From Tetmemena sp. SeJ-2015 (Eukaryota > Ciliophora > Spirotrichea > Sporadotrichida > Oxytrichidae), in assembly GCA_027382625.1 (NCBI GenBank), contig JAJKFJ010021242.1, positions 27,418 through 91,417 of the forward strand: a DNA stretch of 64,000 nt, in the 5' to 3' direction. Every line of letters starts with the position of its first letter. The stretch's first letter is position 1. The position numbers and the translations under genes were made by a program. Below the pieces are notes generated by a model. The model did not search any database and was not told where the DNA came from. It saw nothing but the letters and a program-made list of their open reading frames with translations. Of this stretch, positions 23,101 through 34,432 are shown one piece after another.

Positions 23101-24215
23101 TTTAGAAGACAATTAATTCTACTTCATATTATTTTGGTGTCTGATTAGTGCAAGCTATTCATCGACGTACTCTTGCATTTTCTTTTATTGTCGATGTTGT
23201 TCCTACTTTCTGAGCTTAGAAAACAAATAATTCCCATTGGCAGGTCTAACATTAGAGTGTAGCTTGCCAAAGTTGTTGTTATTTAGCTTATAAGCCTTAT
23301 TAATTTTAATCTTCTAAGAGGATATTTACTCCAGATCCCCAAATCCACTCATTTACTCAATAGCTTCTTTATATCGATGAGAGAGATTAGTGGAGTATAT
23401 GGTTCTATTCATTTGGGATGTGCGCTGCCCATTCTAATTGTTAGCTCCTTAGCTGACAAGGAGTTTCTTAGACTTCCAGGTTCAAAGCGAAACTTATCTC
23501 CGGTGTTCCTTCCAATACTACTGTAGGGACTAATTGCTTTGTTGTTTGGAGAGGTTGACATTACAAACCTCCTGTATCTATCATTTTGGGGCATTTATAT
23601 ATCGATCTAGCTGTTCTGGAGAGATACAAAATAAAATGTGTTCAAAGCTTTGTAAGTAATTGCTCCTTCTTGCAAGTACAACTTCTCTTAAAATTAATTC
23701 AGATAATAATTTATGCATAAATATTATAAGCAGCTAGTGAATTGTAATCCTGAGACATGGCCATGTACTATCTCTTAGCCTTTGAGATATTTTATCTGCT
23801 ATGAATTGAGGGATACTCTGCTGACTAACCTGACTAAGGGATGTCAATGACGTTCTTGTTTTGATGAATCTACTGAATTAGGACATCTAAAAATATCTAT
23901 GTGCTTGTTTTTGAAAATGCCTCTTGCCTTCATGAGCGGAGGGAGTTGCTCTTGATTTTGATGCACGCTGTTATTAGTCTGCTCTAAAGTGGGATGAATG
24001 AACTCTTTAGATGAGTTTTTCATCTCCTAAATTGTGGAGTGATGAGGTTTTGAAGCATTTGTGTTGTTGAACTCAACTGATAAGGTGTCTTAGCTTGTTC
24101 TGTTTGAAGTCGTGTTTTTCACATGGATTTCCTTCACTAGTTAGTAGTATTCTAGCTGATTAGCTGCTGGCTATCCCCCAGAACTTGAAACCACTTTTTT
24201 AATTTCTCTATTCAT
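20131..24215 (-). CDS. Large disordered low-complexity protein (one or two genes)
   Basis: Almost the whole interval is open on the minus strand, in segments of 150-500 bp, when TAA/TAG are read as Gln. Likely start MNREIKKVVSSSGGQPAA at 24215; likely last stop TGA 20133-20131. Translations are rich in Ser, Asn, Gln and Lys (for example RRFVMSTSPNNKAISPYSS near 23550) and contain no domain that I recognise. Frame changes at several places (about 23760, 20990, 20460) need introns or IESs that I could not all place. A second plausible start, MEVFSKEFKATQVHEDEEE near 20730, means the last 600 bp could be a separate gene. Confidence 0.5.
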
Positions 24216-24539
24216 ATTTCTTACAATTAATTTACCAAACTCATTGTATAATTACAATCAATACTCTAAGATAATTTAATTTTGAAAGCCATATACCCAG
24301 CACAGTTCCAATAGAATTTTCATAGAGCAGAGTAAAGGATAAAGATGAGCCAAGGTTTGATTTAGAAATTCCAATAGGGTACACTATCATTAAAATTATT
24401 TAAATATGATGATTTTGATAACAGCTTATTTCATGATATTTCTCAGAATCAGACCTCTGAAAATTGTATTAAAACTAATTATATTTATAATAAAAAACGA
24501 TTATGATGACACTTGATTTATAAACGCTCTTCATAAATT

Positions 24540-26086
24540 CTGTTGAACTTCATGAGTAGGATATTTTATGCTATAGCTTGCCAGATGACGATGTCATTTA
24601 TTATAATAAAGTGATAACCACGAGATAGATGATAATGAAAATAGTGTCTCTTATAGTGAATTGATATAAAAGGCACCTTGAATGATGAATGAATAAAAAG
24701 CGGCCTATTAGCAGATAGTAGAGATGCCAATATCTGATACTCCAAAGAAGATAGAGTTCATGATGATGAAGGACTCAGCAGCAGAGTTAGTCATAGCCAG
24801 CAAAGTTGCATTCATTGAGTCAGAAGATAACTATATAATTTAGTATCATCGAGTGAGATACTTACCACATTCTTCTTCTTGATAATATCGATTGATGGGT
24901 TTATATAGTTTTAGGTCACCAATGAAATCCCCAAAAAGCAGTACATTATTCCTAACATGTTTAAATAAAAACATCCTTACCAAACAAATAGCAATAATAT
25001 GTAACTGAATAAGTCAGTAGGGTAGCTCGCCTCTACTCTTGTAGTAGTCGTCTTAGTTAAACTGACTGTCCCATCATCGTCACTAGTACTAGTCTAGGCA
25101 AGGGTGATCTCAAAACAAAGCAGCAGCAAAGTGAGTAGCAAAGGCACTTTCATTTAAATTTTCTATTTAAAGTAATTTCTTTTTTTCAAATATCCTGCTA
25201 TTAAATTTTGAATGCATTCAAATGAAAAAGAAAGTTAAGTGCAAAATAAGAATTATCTTTAGCTTTGATGTAATCATGCAGTACCCATCATTTCATTCTT
25301 GTAATCTATAAGCACTGCAATAATCAAGAAAGCCATTCTAAATTATCTAAAATGCAGTTCCAATAGAAGAGGTTCTTCTTGGTCTTAAATTTATTGATGG
25401 CTAAGGAAACATACTTAATGATAACCACTCCCAAAAGCATAGGCATTTAGTACTTTATGCTTTCATTGTAGAAGGAATAAATTTAAAGTTAGACCAGAGA
25501 AAATATCAAAAGCCAAGCTATTCCAACCAGGCCTGTGATCTAAAAGATAGGGCCTGAGTAAGTTTCAGCCAAAGAGATCTCTTAGTCATCTCTCTCTTCC
25601 TTAAATACCTTTATGGTCTTTCTAAAATCATGGAACTTCTTGTTATCTCTGATTGAAATTCCATAATTATTAATCACTATCATGGGAATGATAGAGTAAT
25701 GAAGTTAGAAGGCTTCAGTGATTGAGTATGTAAACCAAACTATTAGGTAAGAGTAGAACCAAATCCAGATGATGCTGCAGAACAGAGTCAAGGGATAGAA
25801 GTTTTGCTTTCCCTTGGTCATAGGGTTGGGGATAGAGTAGTACTGCATATGAGTGAGAATATATACTAATCATAGCAATATAAGCAGCTCTTGCATTTCT
25901 CGTCTTAGGGAATCCAATATGGAAAGCGTCCTTATTGATAGTCTCGTGTATCAAGTCATAAATGGAGCTTTGAGCAACAGTCTTTGATTAATTACTTGAG
26001 TCATCTTCCTAGTTGAATGTCCTCTTGCTTTAAAACTCACTTCTTCTACCTTCACTCATCTCTGAAGCTCCATCACTATTCCTGTT
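24540..26086 (-). CDS. Na+/K+/Ca2+-exchanger-like (CaCA family) gene, halves in swapped order
   Basis: The segment 25153-24540 encodes the N-terminal half: signal peptide MKVPLLLTLLLLCFE, membrane helices, an alpha-1-repeat-like stretch (NATLLAMTNSAAESFIIMNS, cf. GATFMAAGSSTPELF) and IVIWQAIAQNILLMKFN, the segment before the exchanger cytosolic loop. The C-terminal half (TLFCSIIWIWFYSYLIVW, SITEAFQLHYSIIPM, final helix AFLIIAVLIDYKNE, TGA 25276-25274) lies upstream on the same strand, 26086-25274. The pentamer AACAG occurs at the end of the N-half (24540-24544) and start of the C-half (26082-26086); joining there gives MKFNRNSDGASEMSEGRR in frame. Smaller frame breaks inside each half (near 24650 and 25850) imply further IESs or MDSs. 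The usual GTSIPD motif reads GISIRD, so transport activity is uncertain. Confidence 0.6.
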
Positions 26087-26360
26087 ATTGCTTAAGAATA
26101 TTTAAAAGAATTAAAAAAAAATTAAAAATAGTATTACACAATCAATATTCTGGCTTTCATCAGGGTCTCTCTGCGAGCCCTTTCCCTTTTTAAATAGTGC
26201 TGATTTATCTCCTCTATTAATTACTGATTATGTATATTATAATAATAATAATAATAACAACGCATTTTAGACGATCTGGCGTCTTGCGTGTTATATGTTA
26301 AACTTAGGGAAGCTATACAGCCACTCCCGTGTTAATAAGAAAAACTAATCACTCAAGCAT

Positions 26361-27773
26361 TCACTTTCTGTAGTTTCTCTTTTGTCTTCCTTGTTGTCTG
26401 GGTCTTCTCTGCTTGTTTCTGGGTCCGTAGGATCTTGGTCTTCTTCCAGAGTTTCTTTTTCCATTTCTTCTGGGTTTGTTAGAGACAAGTATTTCTCCAT
26501 CTTTGTTTTCCCCAACCTTGTTGAGGAATTTGTTAGATTATATTCTAGTTCTGTATTTAAGCAGGCCCGCTTGGGCTCCTGTGGAGAAGTTTTTGTGGAG
26601 ATCCTTATTGATCAGTTATAGTATTCTGAATCCAAAGCCATCCGCTACTCTTAGTGAGGCTTGGATTGTCATGGTGTGGTCATCTTATCTGAAGAATTTG
26701 CCTTTAAAGGCCTTATCATCCCAGATGTCAACTGTCTGTTTCGCTTTGTTACATATTTGGATGAGGTTACTGTTCAGGGTGCCACCTTGTCTAGTGGCAT
26801 CATCGTATGATGTGGAGTTTCCGAATTTAAATTCGACGTGGATTACATCTTCCACTTAGACTAAGTATCTTTCCCAGTCACTTCTGGGCATTGCTCTTCC
26901 TCTTGGGGGTTCTTTCATCTTAACATCCATTCTTTGTTGTTGTCTTTTGGGTTGGTGGATTTGTTTGGTTTATTATTAATTATTATTATTCCCCTTAGGT
27001 TTGGATCCTTAATTTTATACTTAGATATTAATATTTAATTACTAAGGTTTAGTTGGATCCACTTTAATAAGATTTTAATTTTGTCGTGTTTTTTGTTATT
27101 ACCTAGGGGGGGGTACTACCTATGAGGATGAGGTCCTATTTGATAATGGAGGTTTAGGGTCAGGTTTCTTTGCGGAAGCATTCTGTTTTGCTCTTCGCCT
27201 GATCCATTCATCGTATTCCGTTTAGGTTTAGGTTTCTCTCATGGTAGGTTGAGGTGCTATGATTGGGTTACCTTTGGATTAGATTGTGGTGGATGGGTCC
27301 GCCTCTCTAATGGTTTGGATTTTGTCCCGTTCGTGGAATTTCAGGCTAATATTAGTCACTATGGCGATTTTCCAGATAGCACCCATAAAGAACGATTAGG
27401 CTTCGTTTTCAATGATGTATTCATCTACGAATGTCCTATCCTCCGAGATGATCATTAGCATTGCTGCTAACTCGGGAATGGGTTCCTTAATTAGGGAGTT
27501 CCAGGTTTCCTAGTATATTGTTTCTAGGATTTGGTATTTAATGGGGAGTCTGTAGTTTCTCTCCGATTGGATGTGCTCAATCATTTTGTCAAGTCTCTGA
27601 AGAAGGTTTCTCAGAGTATGTTCAGCTTTCCATCTGATAGTTTTTGTTTAGTTCCTTGACAGGCCGTGTTAGCTGCCTTTCTGGGAACTGTAAACTGAAT
27701 TATTGATGGAGCTGTTGTTCTAGCTGGAGAATGAATCGTCCAGGTTATGGTTTGAAGCACTGTGGGAACTCAT
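26361..27773 (-). CDS. Uninterrupted 470-aa ORF, possibly germline-limited
   Basis: Open from ATG 27773 to TGA 26363-26361 (1,413 nt) without intron or IES. The N-terminal half looks folded and helical (KYQILETIYQETWNSLIKEP, EAQSFFMGAIWKIAIVTN); a Gln/Asn/Pro-rich linker follows; then a second folded part (VEDVIHVEFKFGNSTSYDD, LRVADGFGFRILQLINKD) and a strongly basic Arg/Gln tail. Such a tail suggests nucleic-acid binding. Composition is GC-richer and codon use differs from the neighbours, and AT-rich DNA with a (TAA)n stretch (26233-26258) flanks it. Capsid-like or transposon-associated proteins and a germline-limited cellular gene are all possible; I recognise no family. Its ATG overlaps the stop of the upstream ORF. 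Confidence 0.6.
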
Positions 27774-28399
27774 AGCGAGATAAACTCAATCGCAATATTT
27801 TTTAATTAAAGAATATGTATATTATATTTCTAATATAATTTGAATTTTGGAATAGTTTGATTACCACCTCTGACTGAGAGGGTGTCATCTGCTCTTCTCT
27901 TAGAAACATTATCGTTATCTGAGTAACCTGAACTATCTGAGTCATTATTTTGGTTTTTTAGGTAAGGGAGAATTCTCTCTAAGGGTACTGCGCTTCTTGC
28001 ATTTCTCTTCATTTTCTCAAACTATTTGTATGCCTGAATCATAATGATGATTTTATGATGGAATTGACCTCTGTTGTCCATTAAGTGAGGAGGGATTCCA
28101 CCATCTTTGAATTTGACGCAATTAATTGGCTTGATCTTCTTTCTAACATAGTTGTCAAAGATGATGTAACTGCCCTCCACCTTGCAACTCACAGTCTTAA
28201 TCATTTCTATGGTGATGGCTCTTGAATTAAGGTTCTAATGGAAGTGAGAGATGTCCGTATCAGCAATCTTATTCAACTCTCTGATTTCCAGAGTCCTCGC
28301 CACTGACTTCTTTATAGCCACTTCATAAATATAAATGATGCAAGGATATGAACGAAGTAAAGTATAATTAGAATTATAGCTATATAAAGCGGATGTCAT
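27770..28399 (-). CDS. Hypothetical protein, 209 aa, overlapping the next ORF by ATGA
   Basis: Open from MTSALYSYNSNYTLLRSYP at 28399 to TGA 27772-27770. Middle part is ordered (AIKKSVARTLEIRELNKIAD, GSYIIFDNYVRKKIKP, DGGIPPHLMDNRGQFHHK); the C-terminal quarter is Ser/Asp/Asn-rich. The last 25 codons lie in AT-rich DNA and may be an extension past a true end. The stop codon shares two bases with the ATG of the 470-aa ORF on the same strand. No family recognised. Confidence 0.5.
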
Positions 28400-28627
28400 T
28401 GGCGCTCAAGAATATAGTGATATAACTTGTCTCTTGTTATAATCCACCAATCTATTCTTGTTCCTTGCTCAGCGTATAAGTAAAATGCACATAGAATACT
28501 TAATTTACTACTTAACAAACAAATATAGCAGAAAACCTCCATGACTAATTTAAGTGTAACTGAATATGTTAGTTATTGTAATTGCATAAATAAGCTAATG
28601 GAAATCATGAGGAATAATAAATATAAA

Positions 28628-29149
28628 ATGGACGCAAATTTGCAAAACTCTTTGGAATAACTTCCCTTTATCAAGACAAATGCTGGCCCTCTCGATGGGG
28701 AGCAATGGCTTGAAAGACTCAAGGAAGAATACACAGTTCTGATAGAATATATTCAAAAGAACAAAGATGAGGACCATGACTGGTTTGAAATTGAGTCAAA
28801 CGAGGATGGAACTAAGTAAGAATTTTTAAATACTTAAACATTGGATAGGTGGAGTGGAAAATGTTGGTACATGCACAACTTCGTGAGGTTTGAATATGAT
28901 TTGCAATTTGAAATACCTGCAACTTATCCTGCAACTCCTATAGAGCTTGAACTGCCAGAGCTAGATGGAAAGACTCACAAAATGTATAGAGGTGGCAAGA
29001 TTTGCCTGGATATTCACTTCTCGCCTTTATGGTAGAAGTATCAGCCTAAACTAGGAATCGCTCATGCACTTGCAGCAGCTCTGGGGCCTTGGCTAGCTGC
29101 TGAAATACCAGTCCTAGCCGACTAAGGAATCATCAAACCAACATCATGA
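28628..29149 (+). CDS. UFC1: Ufm1-conjugating enzyme 1 (E2 of UFMylation)
   Basis: Transfers the ubiquitin-like modifier UFM1 from the E1 UBA5 to target proteins, acting largely at the ER. Starts [20 protein letters not shown], matching the family start (L..P.LKTNAGP). One 33-nt intron at 28816-28848. Diagnostic motifs: [39 protein letters not shown], and [14 protein letters not shown] with the catalytic Cys; then [18 protein letters not shown]. Length of about 162 aa is normal (human 167). Stop TGA 29147-29149. An upstream in-frame ATG at about 28598 exists, but family alignment favours 28628. Confidence 0.95.
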
Positions 29150-29210
29150 ACTTAAATGAACAGTTTTAAAAAGTCTTAAATATAATTCACACTCATCAAT
29201 TACTTCACAT

Positions 29211-29798
29211 TCAGTTCTGTTCATCTATAACAAATGATGCCATATGAATTTCATCAAACCCAAACTCTTCTAACATCTCCCTAATTTTATTATAGAAGGG
29301 AGATCAATTAATGTTAGATTAACAATAAAATAATCATTTGCAAGCTCTAAATGCATTTTATTTGTAAAATAATTAGAAATACAAAACTTTAACTAAAGCG
29401 AATTAAATTCTTTCTAAATGAATATAAATTATTTTTTAATGAATTCTGAGGTATAGTCTTCTTTATTGATTGCTTACTGTTAAGTTAGTTTATGTTATCC
29501 TTCAACCACATCTAGATAGAAACCACTCTCGTTTGGAAGTAGATTTTGAGTATGGTACAATGCCATTCCAGTGTATATTTCTTCTTATTTATTGAAGTAT
29601 GTCTCTTTATCCACAATTTCTACTGTCTCTTAAGCAACATTAATCCTTACTTAAAATAAGCATCTTGTTTTCCTCATAAGAATAAACTCTCCCCAGAACT
29701 TCCTCTCCAAAGCAAGTTTTTAGTTTGATTAGCACTCCTAGAACCATTGCTTATATTGAACTTGCACTTCCTTCTTTCTATTCTCGAGCCATAGCCAT
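29211..29798 (-). CDS. LSm12-like protein
   Basis: Begins MAMAREQKEGSASSI near 29798 (the first of two close ATGs). The fragment GVLIKLKTCFGEEVLGRVYSYEENKMLIL resembles the Sm-fold half of LSm12 (V.C.TC...L.GEV..FD...KML.L). A 22-nt intron (GTAAGGATT..TTAAG, about 29633-29654) restores the frame into KTVEIVDKETYFN. The C-terminal part (SPFYNKIREMLEEFGFDE) before TGA 29213-29211 would be the anticodon-binding-like half; another intron or IES in the AT-rich 29310-29450 stretch is needed to join it. LSm12 proteins act in RNA regulation. Moderate confidence because the match is short. Confidence 0.5.
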
Positions 29799-29909
29799 CA
29801 ATTTGTCTACAAATACTATACAATCAAAATATTTTGAAAATTAAGAAAACAGGGTATTTAATGCAATATAATTATATGATGAGAATAATTTAGTAATTAG
29901 AAGATTATA

Positions 29910-31070
29910 ATGAGATCAGAAGCTATTTTTACATATGGATCTCGAGTATTGACTTTGATCTTTGTGTTGGAAACAGTTCTGTGTCGTTTCTAGGTGAACA
30001 CATAAGACGACTGCATAAATTGCATAGATGTTTTGAAGTCCCTCTATTGCTAATCTGATGCTGCTTCCTATGCTGGCATGTGCTGTAATGAAACTCTGTT
30101 TGATCCTTGGAGTCCGAACTGCTAGCCTGCAATGCGAGTCTGTTCCACAGAGATCACATCAAACTACTATCTGAAGTATATGATTTGCCCTTTCAGCACC
30201 ACTGCATGCCCTGGAGGACCAAATATACTCATCAACACATCATATCCATAGACATACACCGTTAATCCTCTCGGTTATACTTAGTATTGCTACTATAAAA
30301 TTAAAACTAATTCCTCAACATATACAAACTTCTCTTAAGCCATCAAAATCAATATTGCAACCTAAACCTTTGCGAATGTGACCGTCTTCGTAAATTAAAC
30401 TTCAATCATAACTACTACAAATATAAAACCAATATCCACTTCTGCTGGAAGCACCTACTAATTCAATCTTAGAGATGAAGTTCTCCTGATAATTAAGTCA
30501 TCCAGCACGACATAGGATGGATTCATAGATTTCGCGCAAGCTAGCTTCAAGGTATATATTGATACTTACTCTTCCTCAGCTGATTTGAGTGGGAAGTCAT
30601 CTGGTTCAAGCAGCTCTAATTCTACTGATGAATCAAGCAGTAGTGATAGCTCGTCAGGTACAAGCATCTTTGATACCTACAGTGTTTACTTCAATTAGGA
30701 AAGCTATTGAGTGACAATGATAGTGATTGCTTACTCAATTGTAATATTAGTATGGATGTGCTTACTTCTTGGGTTGGGCTGCTTTTACAGACACTTTTTG
30801 GAAAAGAGACTTTACCCAGTCGACTATCGAGCAAGGATAGAGGCTCGTGACCGAAGAAAGCAAAGATAAGAGGAAGATGATCTAATTCTCAAGAAAATGC
30901 AACATGAAGAGCATGAACTTCATGGTAGCCACGCAAAAATCACGAGACTAAAGACCATAGCGCAGTCGATGATCATCTCTCATAGACTAATACATTCCTT
31001 AATTATTGCAATAGTTAGATAAATCAAATGTTAATTCAAGTAGAGAGAGTTTTTAATAGGAGACAAAGAA
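29910..31070 (+). CDS. Cys-rich ectodomain, single-pass membrane protein (paralogue A)
   Basis: Starts MRSEAIFTYGSRVLTLIFVLE (signal peptide), then a Cys-rich part (CINCIDVLKSLYC..MCCNETLFDPWSPNC) and Thr/Ser-rich ectodomain with sequons and a poly-Ser region. An in-frame TGA near 30710 lies just before the helix TMIVIAYSIVILVWMCLLL; a 54-nt intron (GTACAAGC..CTATTGAG, about 30659-30712) would remove it in frame. The cytosolic tail is basic. No TGA follows for a long way: the frame runs into the homopolymer-rich DNA from about 31070, so the true 3' end is not visible. Related to the proteins at 38971-40329 and 40975-41885. Confidence 0.65.
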
Positions 31071-34050
31071 TAAAAATTTTAAAAGGGAAAAAAAGGATTA
31101 AAAATTTAATTTACCCCCCTTAAAAACCTTCAAAGATAAAGAAATTTAGACCTGAGAAAATTTTGGGGCTACACCCCAAAAACCCTACCTTTATCAAAAG
31201 CCCCTTTCAGAAAAATTTAAACCTGAGTTTTAAAAACCCCAAAAAATAAACTGAAACTCAATCTCCCCTTTTAAAAACCCCCAAATTTAAAACCCAAAGG
31301 GTGAGGGGATTAAATTTAAAGGGTATGAAAATGTCCCAGTTTTAATTTTACACTAAAAAAATATAAATAGAGCCCGTTTGCCCCTGATCCCTCTATCCAA
31401 GCCAGATCTAAAAATGGGCGAGCTCCACTCTGAGGGAAAACCATTGACCCCCAATCTTATCTCATATGTTCTCTCTGCTTTCTCGCTCTTCGCCATCGCC
31501 AATTGCTGTTTAGCTCTCAATTTCTATCGTCAGGTCCCGCATTGACAAAACCGACGGGGCTCCTCCCGATGTGAAGTAGTTGATGCATCCCCAACGAATA
31601 GCATTTTTGGTTTGTGAATGACGATACCAAATTTTTTGCCGAGCCCCCCCTTAAAATTTTAAAACTTAAAATTTAAATAAATTTTAAATTAAAACGGGTT
31701 GGAAATGAAAGCAGAGAAAAGATATATAAGAATGCAAATATGGTTTCCATCTTAAAAAAGCTCGACCCACCCCAAAACCCTTGGTATTTCCGAATAGAGA
31801 AGTTTCAGGGCCAAAGGAACCCCCTTAAAATTGGTTTTTTTTTCTTTTCCAACTCATAAACCCCTCCACCCATGAGACCGCCGTTTTCCCCCAAGACATA
31901 AAGGCACTCCCCACTAGCAAGGACAGGGCCCCAGTCCCCCCCCTCAGTTTATCTCCCTCCTAAAAAGACAGAAAATCCGCGACCCCTCCTCACAAGTCCC
32001 CGACCCCCATTTCCGCTAAACAGGGCCATGGGGAAATCTCGCCAGACTTCCCAAAAATGCCCTCCCCCCCCTAAACAACCCCGGGCCGCTTCAATCTCAG
32101 TGCTGTATGAAGGACTCCTCCCCAAGACATTCCTCCACCCTTCCCGAGCACCTCCGGCTCGCCAAGCGCGTGATTGGGTAACACCATGGCGCGGCACTTC
32201 CCCTAGGCCCTCCTTCTAACGGGGTTTGGGTTAGTCCGGCTACCTTTTCTCCCCCATTTTCCCCGGACTAGCTCCAGTGACCCGGGTATAGGCGACCCCC
32301 TGCCAATCACAGCTTTAAGAATCCTTGCCTTTGAGATGAGCCGGAATTTTTTTTCCAGCGAAATCTTGCTGAAGCAAAACCCCTTTGCCATCCAGTATAG
32401 GGGGGAAAATTTCCTGGGGGATTGATATTCAAGCTATCCCCCTTTGAAAAGGAAATAAAAAAACCCTTGATTAAATAAACCCCCCCCCGGGCTAAACCAA
32501 AATTTTGGAAAGGCTTTGCTCTAGCCGCCATGAGTTGACGCAACTCAACCAGCTCAACAAAGAGACCTATGCGGGGGGATCCCAAGCTTGGGGCTTTTCG
32601 AATCTCCCCCTCCTTCAAGGGGGCTACATGCCAAAAAAAATTAAAATGGTGGGGAAAATCCCCTTTGGGCCTTTCCCCCCAACTCGACCACCCCCGTCCT
32701 CTTCGGGGCGCGATAAGTTCAATTAATTTTCCCAAGGGTTTTGGGGAATAACGGGGCAAATTACTGGCTCACGCCGAAGGCCACCTATTTTCCCGAGCTT
32801 CGGGGAAATTAAAAGCTTTCTGAACTAAAGGCTCCCGGGCCAATCGTGCTCCTTGTTCCCACCCCTTAAAAAAAAATGGCCCCCAGGTTTTAGGGAAATT
32901 TAAAAAGCCCCAGCGGGAGGGGAAGGGGGGGTAGCCCCAAAATTTTCCTTGTAAACCCCAAAGGCCATCCCCTAGGGGGGGGAGCCCCCGGGTCCCCAAA
33001 AACCCCCCAAAAGGGCTTCCCCCTTTCCCCAAACACCCCCAAAATTTCCCCAAAAACCTTGGGCAGTTGAGAGCCTTTATAAAGGCCCCACCCCCCCCTT
33101 TCTCGCAAAAAATAAACTCCTAATCAAGCGGGGCCCGTTAAAAAGCCTAAAACCTTGTAAAGACGTTTCATTTCACCCCCCGCCCGCTCCAGCCCATGGG
33201 AAAACCCTCGCCATCGACAAAGAAAAAACCCGTCCATGTGGGAAGCAAGGGGCAGGATGGGTGGGGGGCATACAGCCCCCCCTCCTTGGCCCAGTCATAA
33301 AAACCCCCCGCGGGTCCCCCCCGGGTTTTTTTGGGGAAAAGGGGTTTTAGGGCTTTTGGGAAACTTAGCCCTTGGGCGGAAAAATCAAAGTCCAAATAAA
33401 ACCCACCCACAAAAGCCGAAAACCCCAATGACAAGGGGGTTAAAAATCCCCACCTCCCTTGTTTCGGGGGGATGTAGGGCGTCGCCCCGCTGGTTTGAGT
33501 AATACCCTTAAAGTTGGTCAAGAGGGGAATTTTATTTCCAGTTTCCCACCATCAAGTAAAAGGGGAGCCCCCGAAATAAAATTAATAATTAACGGATATT
33601 TGGGTTTAATTAAGGAAAAATTAAAACGTTCACCCATAAAAATCAATCTACTTTTGGGAAATCTGCGATTACTGGGGTTTTTCCCAATGTCGATCCCCGC
33701 CACCTTCTAAAAAGATCAAAAAACCAGCTGTTTGTAATTCATGAGGTCGCCCTATTTGCCCTCTCACCCAGTGCAAACCCAAATTTTTCACCCCAAATAA
33801 TTGTCATGGGAGGAAATTTTGGGGCTTTTCTTTCTCCCCCGAAAAAACGTTTAAAACCCTTTAACCCCCTCCGTGGCTTGACTAACTTTCCCTTGGCTAA
33901 ATTGCTTCCCATCAGGTATGCTAAATTTTCCCCCTTTCAAACCCTAAAAATTTAAAATTTTTAAACTTTGTTTTTAATTTTAATTGACAATTTTTGGTGG
34001 CAAATTCAGGCTTCATTTTAACGATCATATTGTTCGATTGGTCAAAACGC
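31070..34050. other. Homopolymer-inflated, non-coding germline-type DNA
   Basis: Dense runs of C, G, A and T of 4-10 bases (for example near 31645, 32040, 32480, 33080) and a sharp GC shift compared with both sides. ORFs here are short, on both strands, and their translations are low-complexity or alike in several frames, so none is supported. CCCCAAAA-like strings occur (for example 31175-31186) but without the regular G4T4/C4A4 array of a telomere. The sequence may be a decayed transposon flank, or a low-coverage long-read segment with homopolymer errors. Confidence 0.5.
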
Positions 34051-34084
34051 TCCCTTCGCTTTTGCTTCGGGGCCTATATCATCT

Positions 34085-34432
34085 AGTTTATGCCTGCGGT
34101 GTCTAACGAGAGGAGCACGTCAACTATCCATTTCTTGTCAAGATGCACCCAAATCGCACTAATCTGGGAAGTAGCAAAAAAGTGATGGCTTTCCCTCTGC
34201 ATACTCCAGGAAGTCATCAGCAGTCAATCCTTCAATTTGCGGAACAGCCGCAACTATGACATCGGTTCTCCTTAAGAACTGAAAAGTTCATCATGCAAGC
34301 TATTTACCTCCTTCTTGCCGTCGAGGATGCTTCTGAAGAAGTATATGTTCGTGCAATTCATCTTCGGGAGATATGCTCCACAATCCTGAGTGAGGAAATC
34401 GTAAAGCTCCTTTTTGCTCCCGACTTTCTCTC
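34085..34432 (-). pseudogene. Fragment of a TBE-type transposon accessory ORF
   Basis: The minus strand encodes, with frame breaks, KKELYDFLTQDCGAYLPKMN and SILDGKKEV, then VIVAAVPQIEGLTADDFLEY and GKPSLFCYFPDQCDLGA. This resembles, from memory, the small accessory ORF of telomere-bearing (TBE) transposons of oxytrichid germlines (pattern YDxLxxxxGxYLPP, GKK, V..PQIEGL, YLPD). It sits about 1 kb from the transposase fragment and on the opposite strand, compatible with the TBE layout. Two frame changes show that it is broken or badly sequenced. Confidence 0.45.

Noticed and set aside
26233..26258. (TAA)n microsatellite as a regulatory element
   Set aside because: Simple AT repeat in AT-rich spacer; nothing else supports a function.
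26382..27458. Plus-strand ORFs of 79, 127 and 69 codons
   Set aside because: They are antisense to the continuous 470-codon minus-strand ORF and have Ser/Leu-rich shadow composition.
29929..30132. Minus-strand 67-aa ORF
   Set aside because: Antisense to the signal-peptide and Cys-rich exon of the membrane protein starting at 29910.
31140..31330. CCCCAAAA-like strings as a telomere
   Set aside because: Irregular spacing and mixed run lengths; no uninterrupted (C4A4)n or (G4T4)n array is present.
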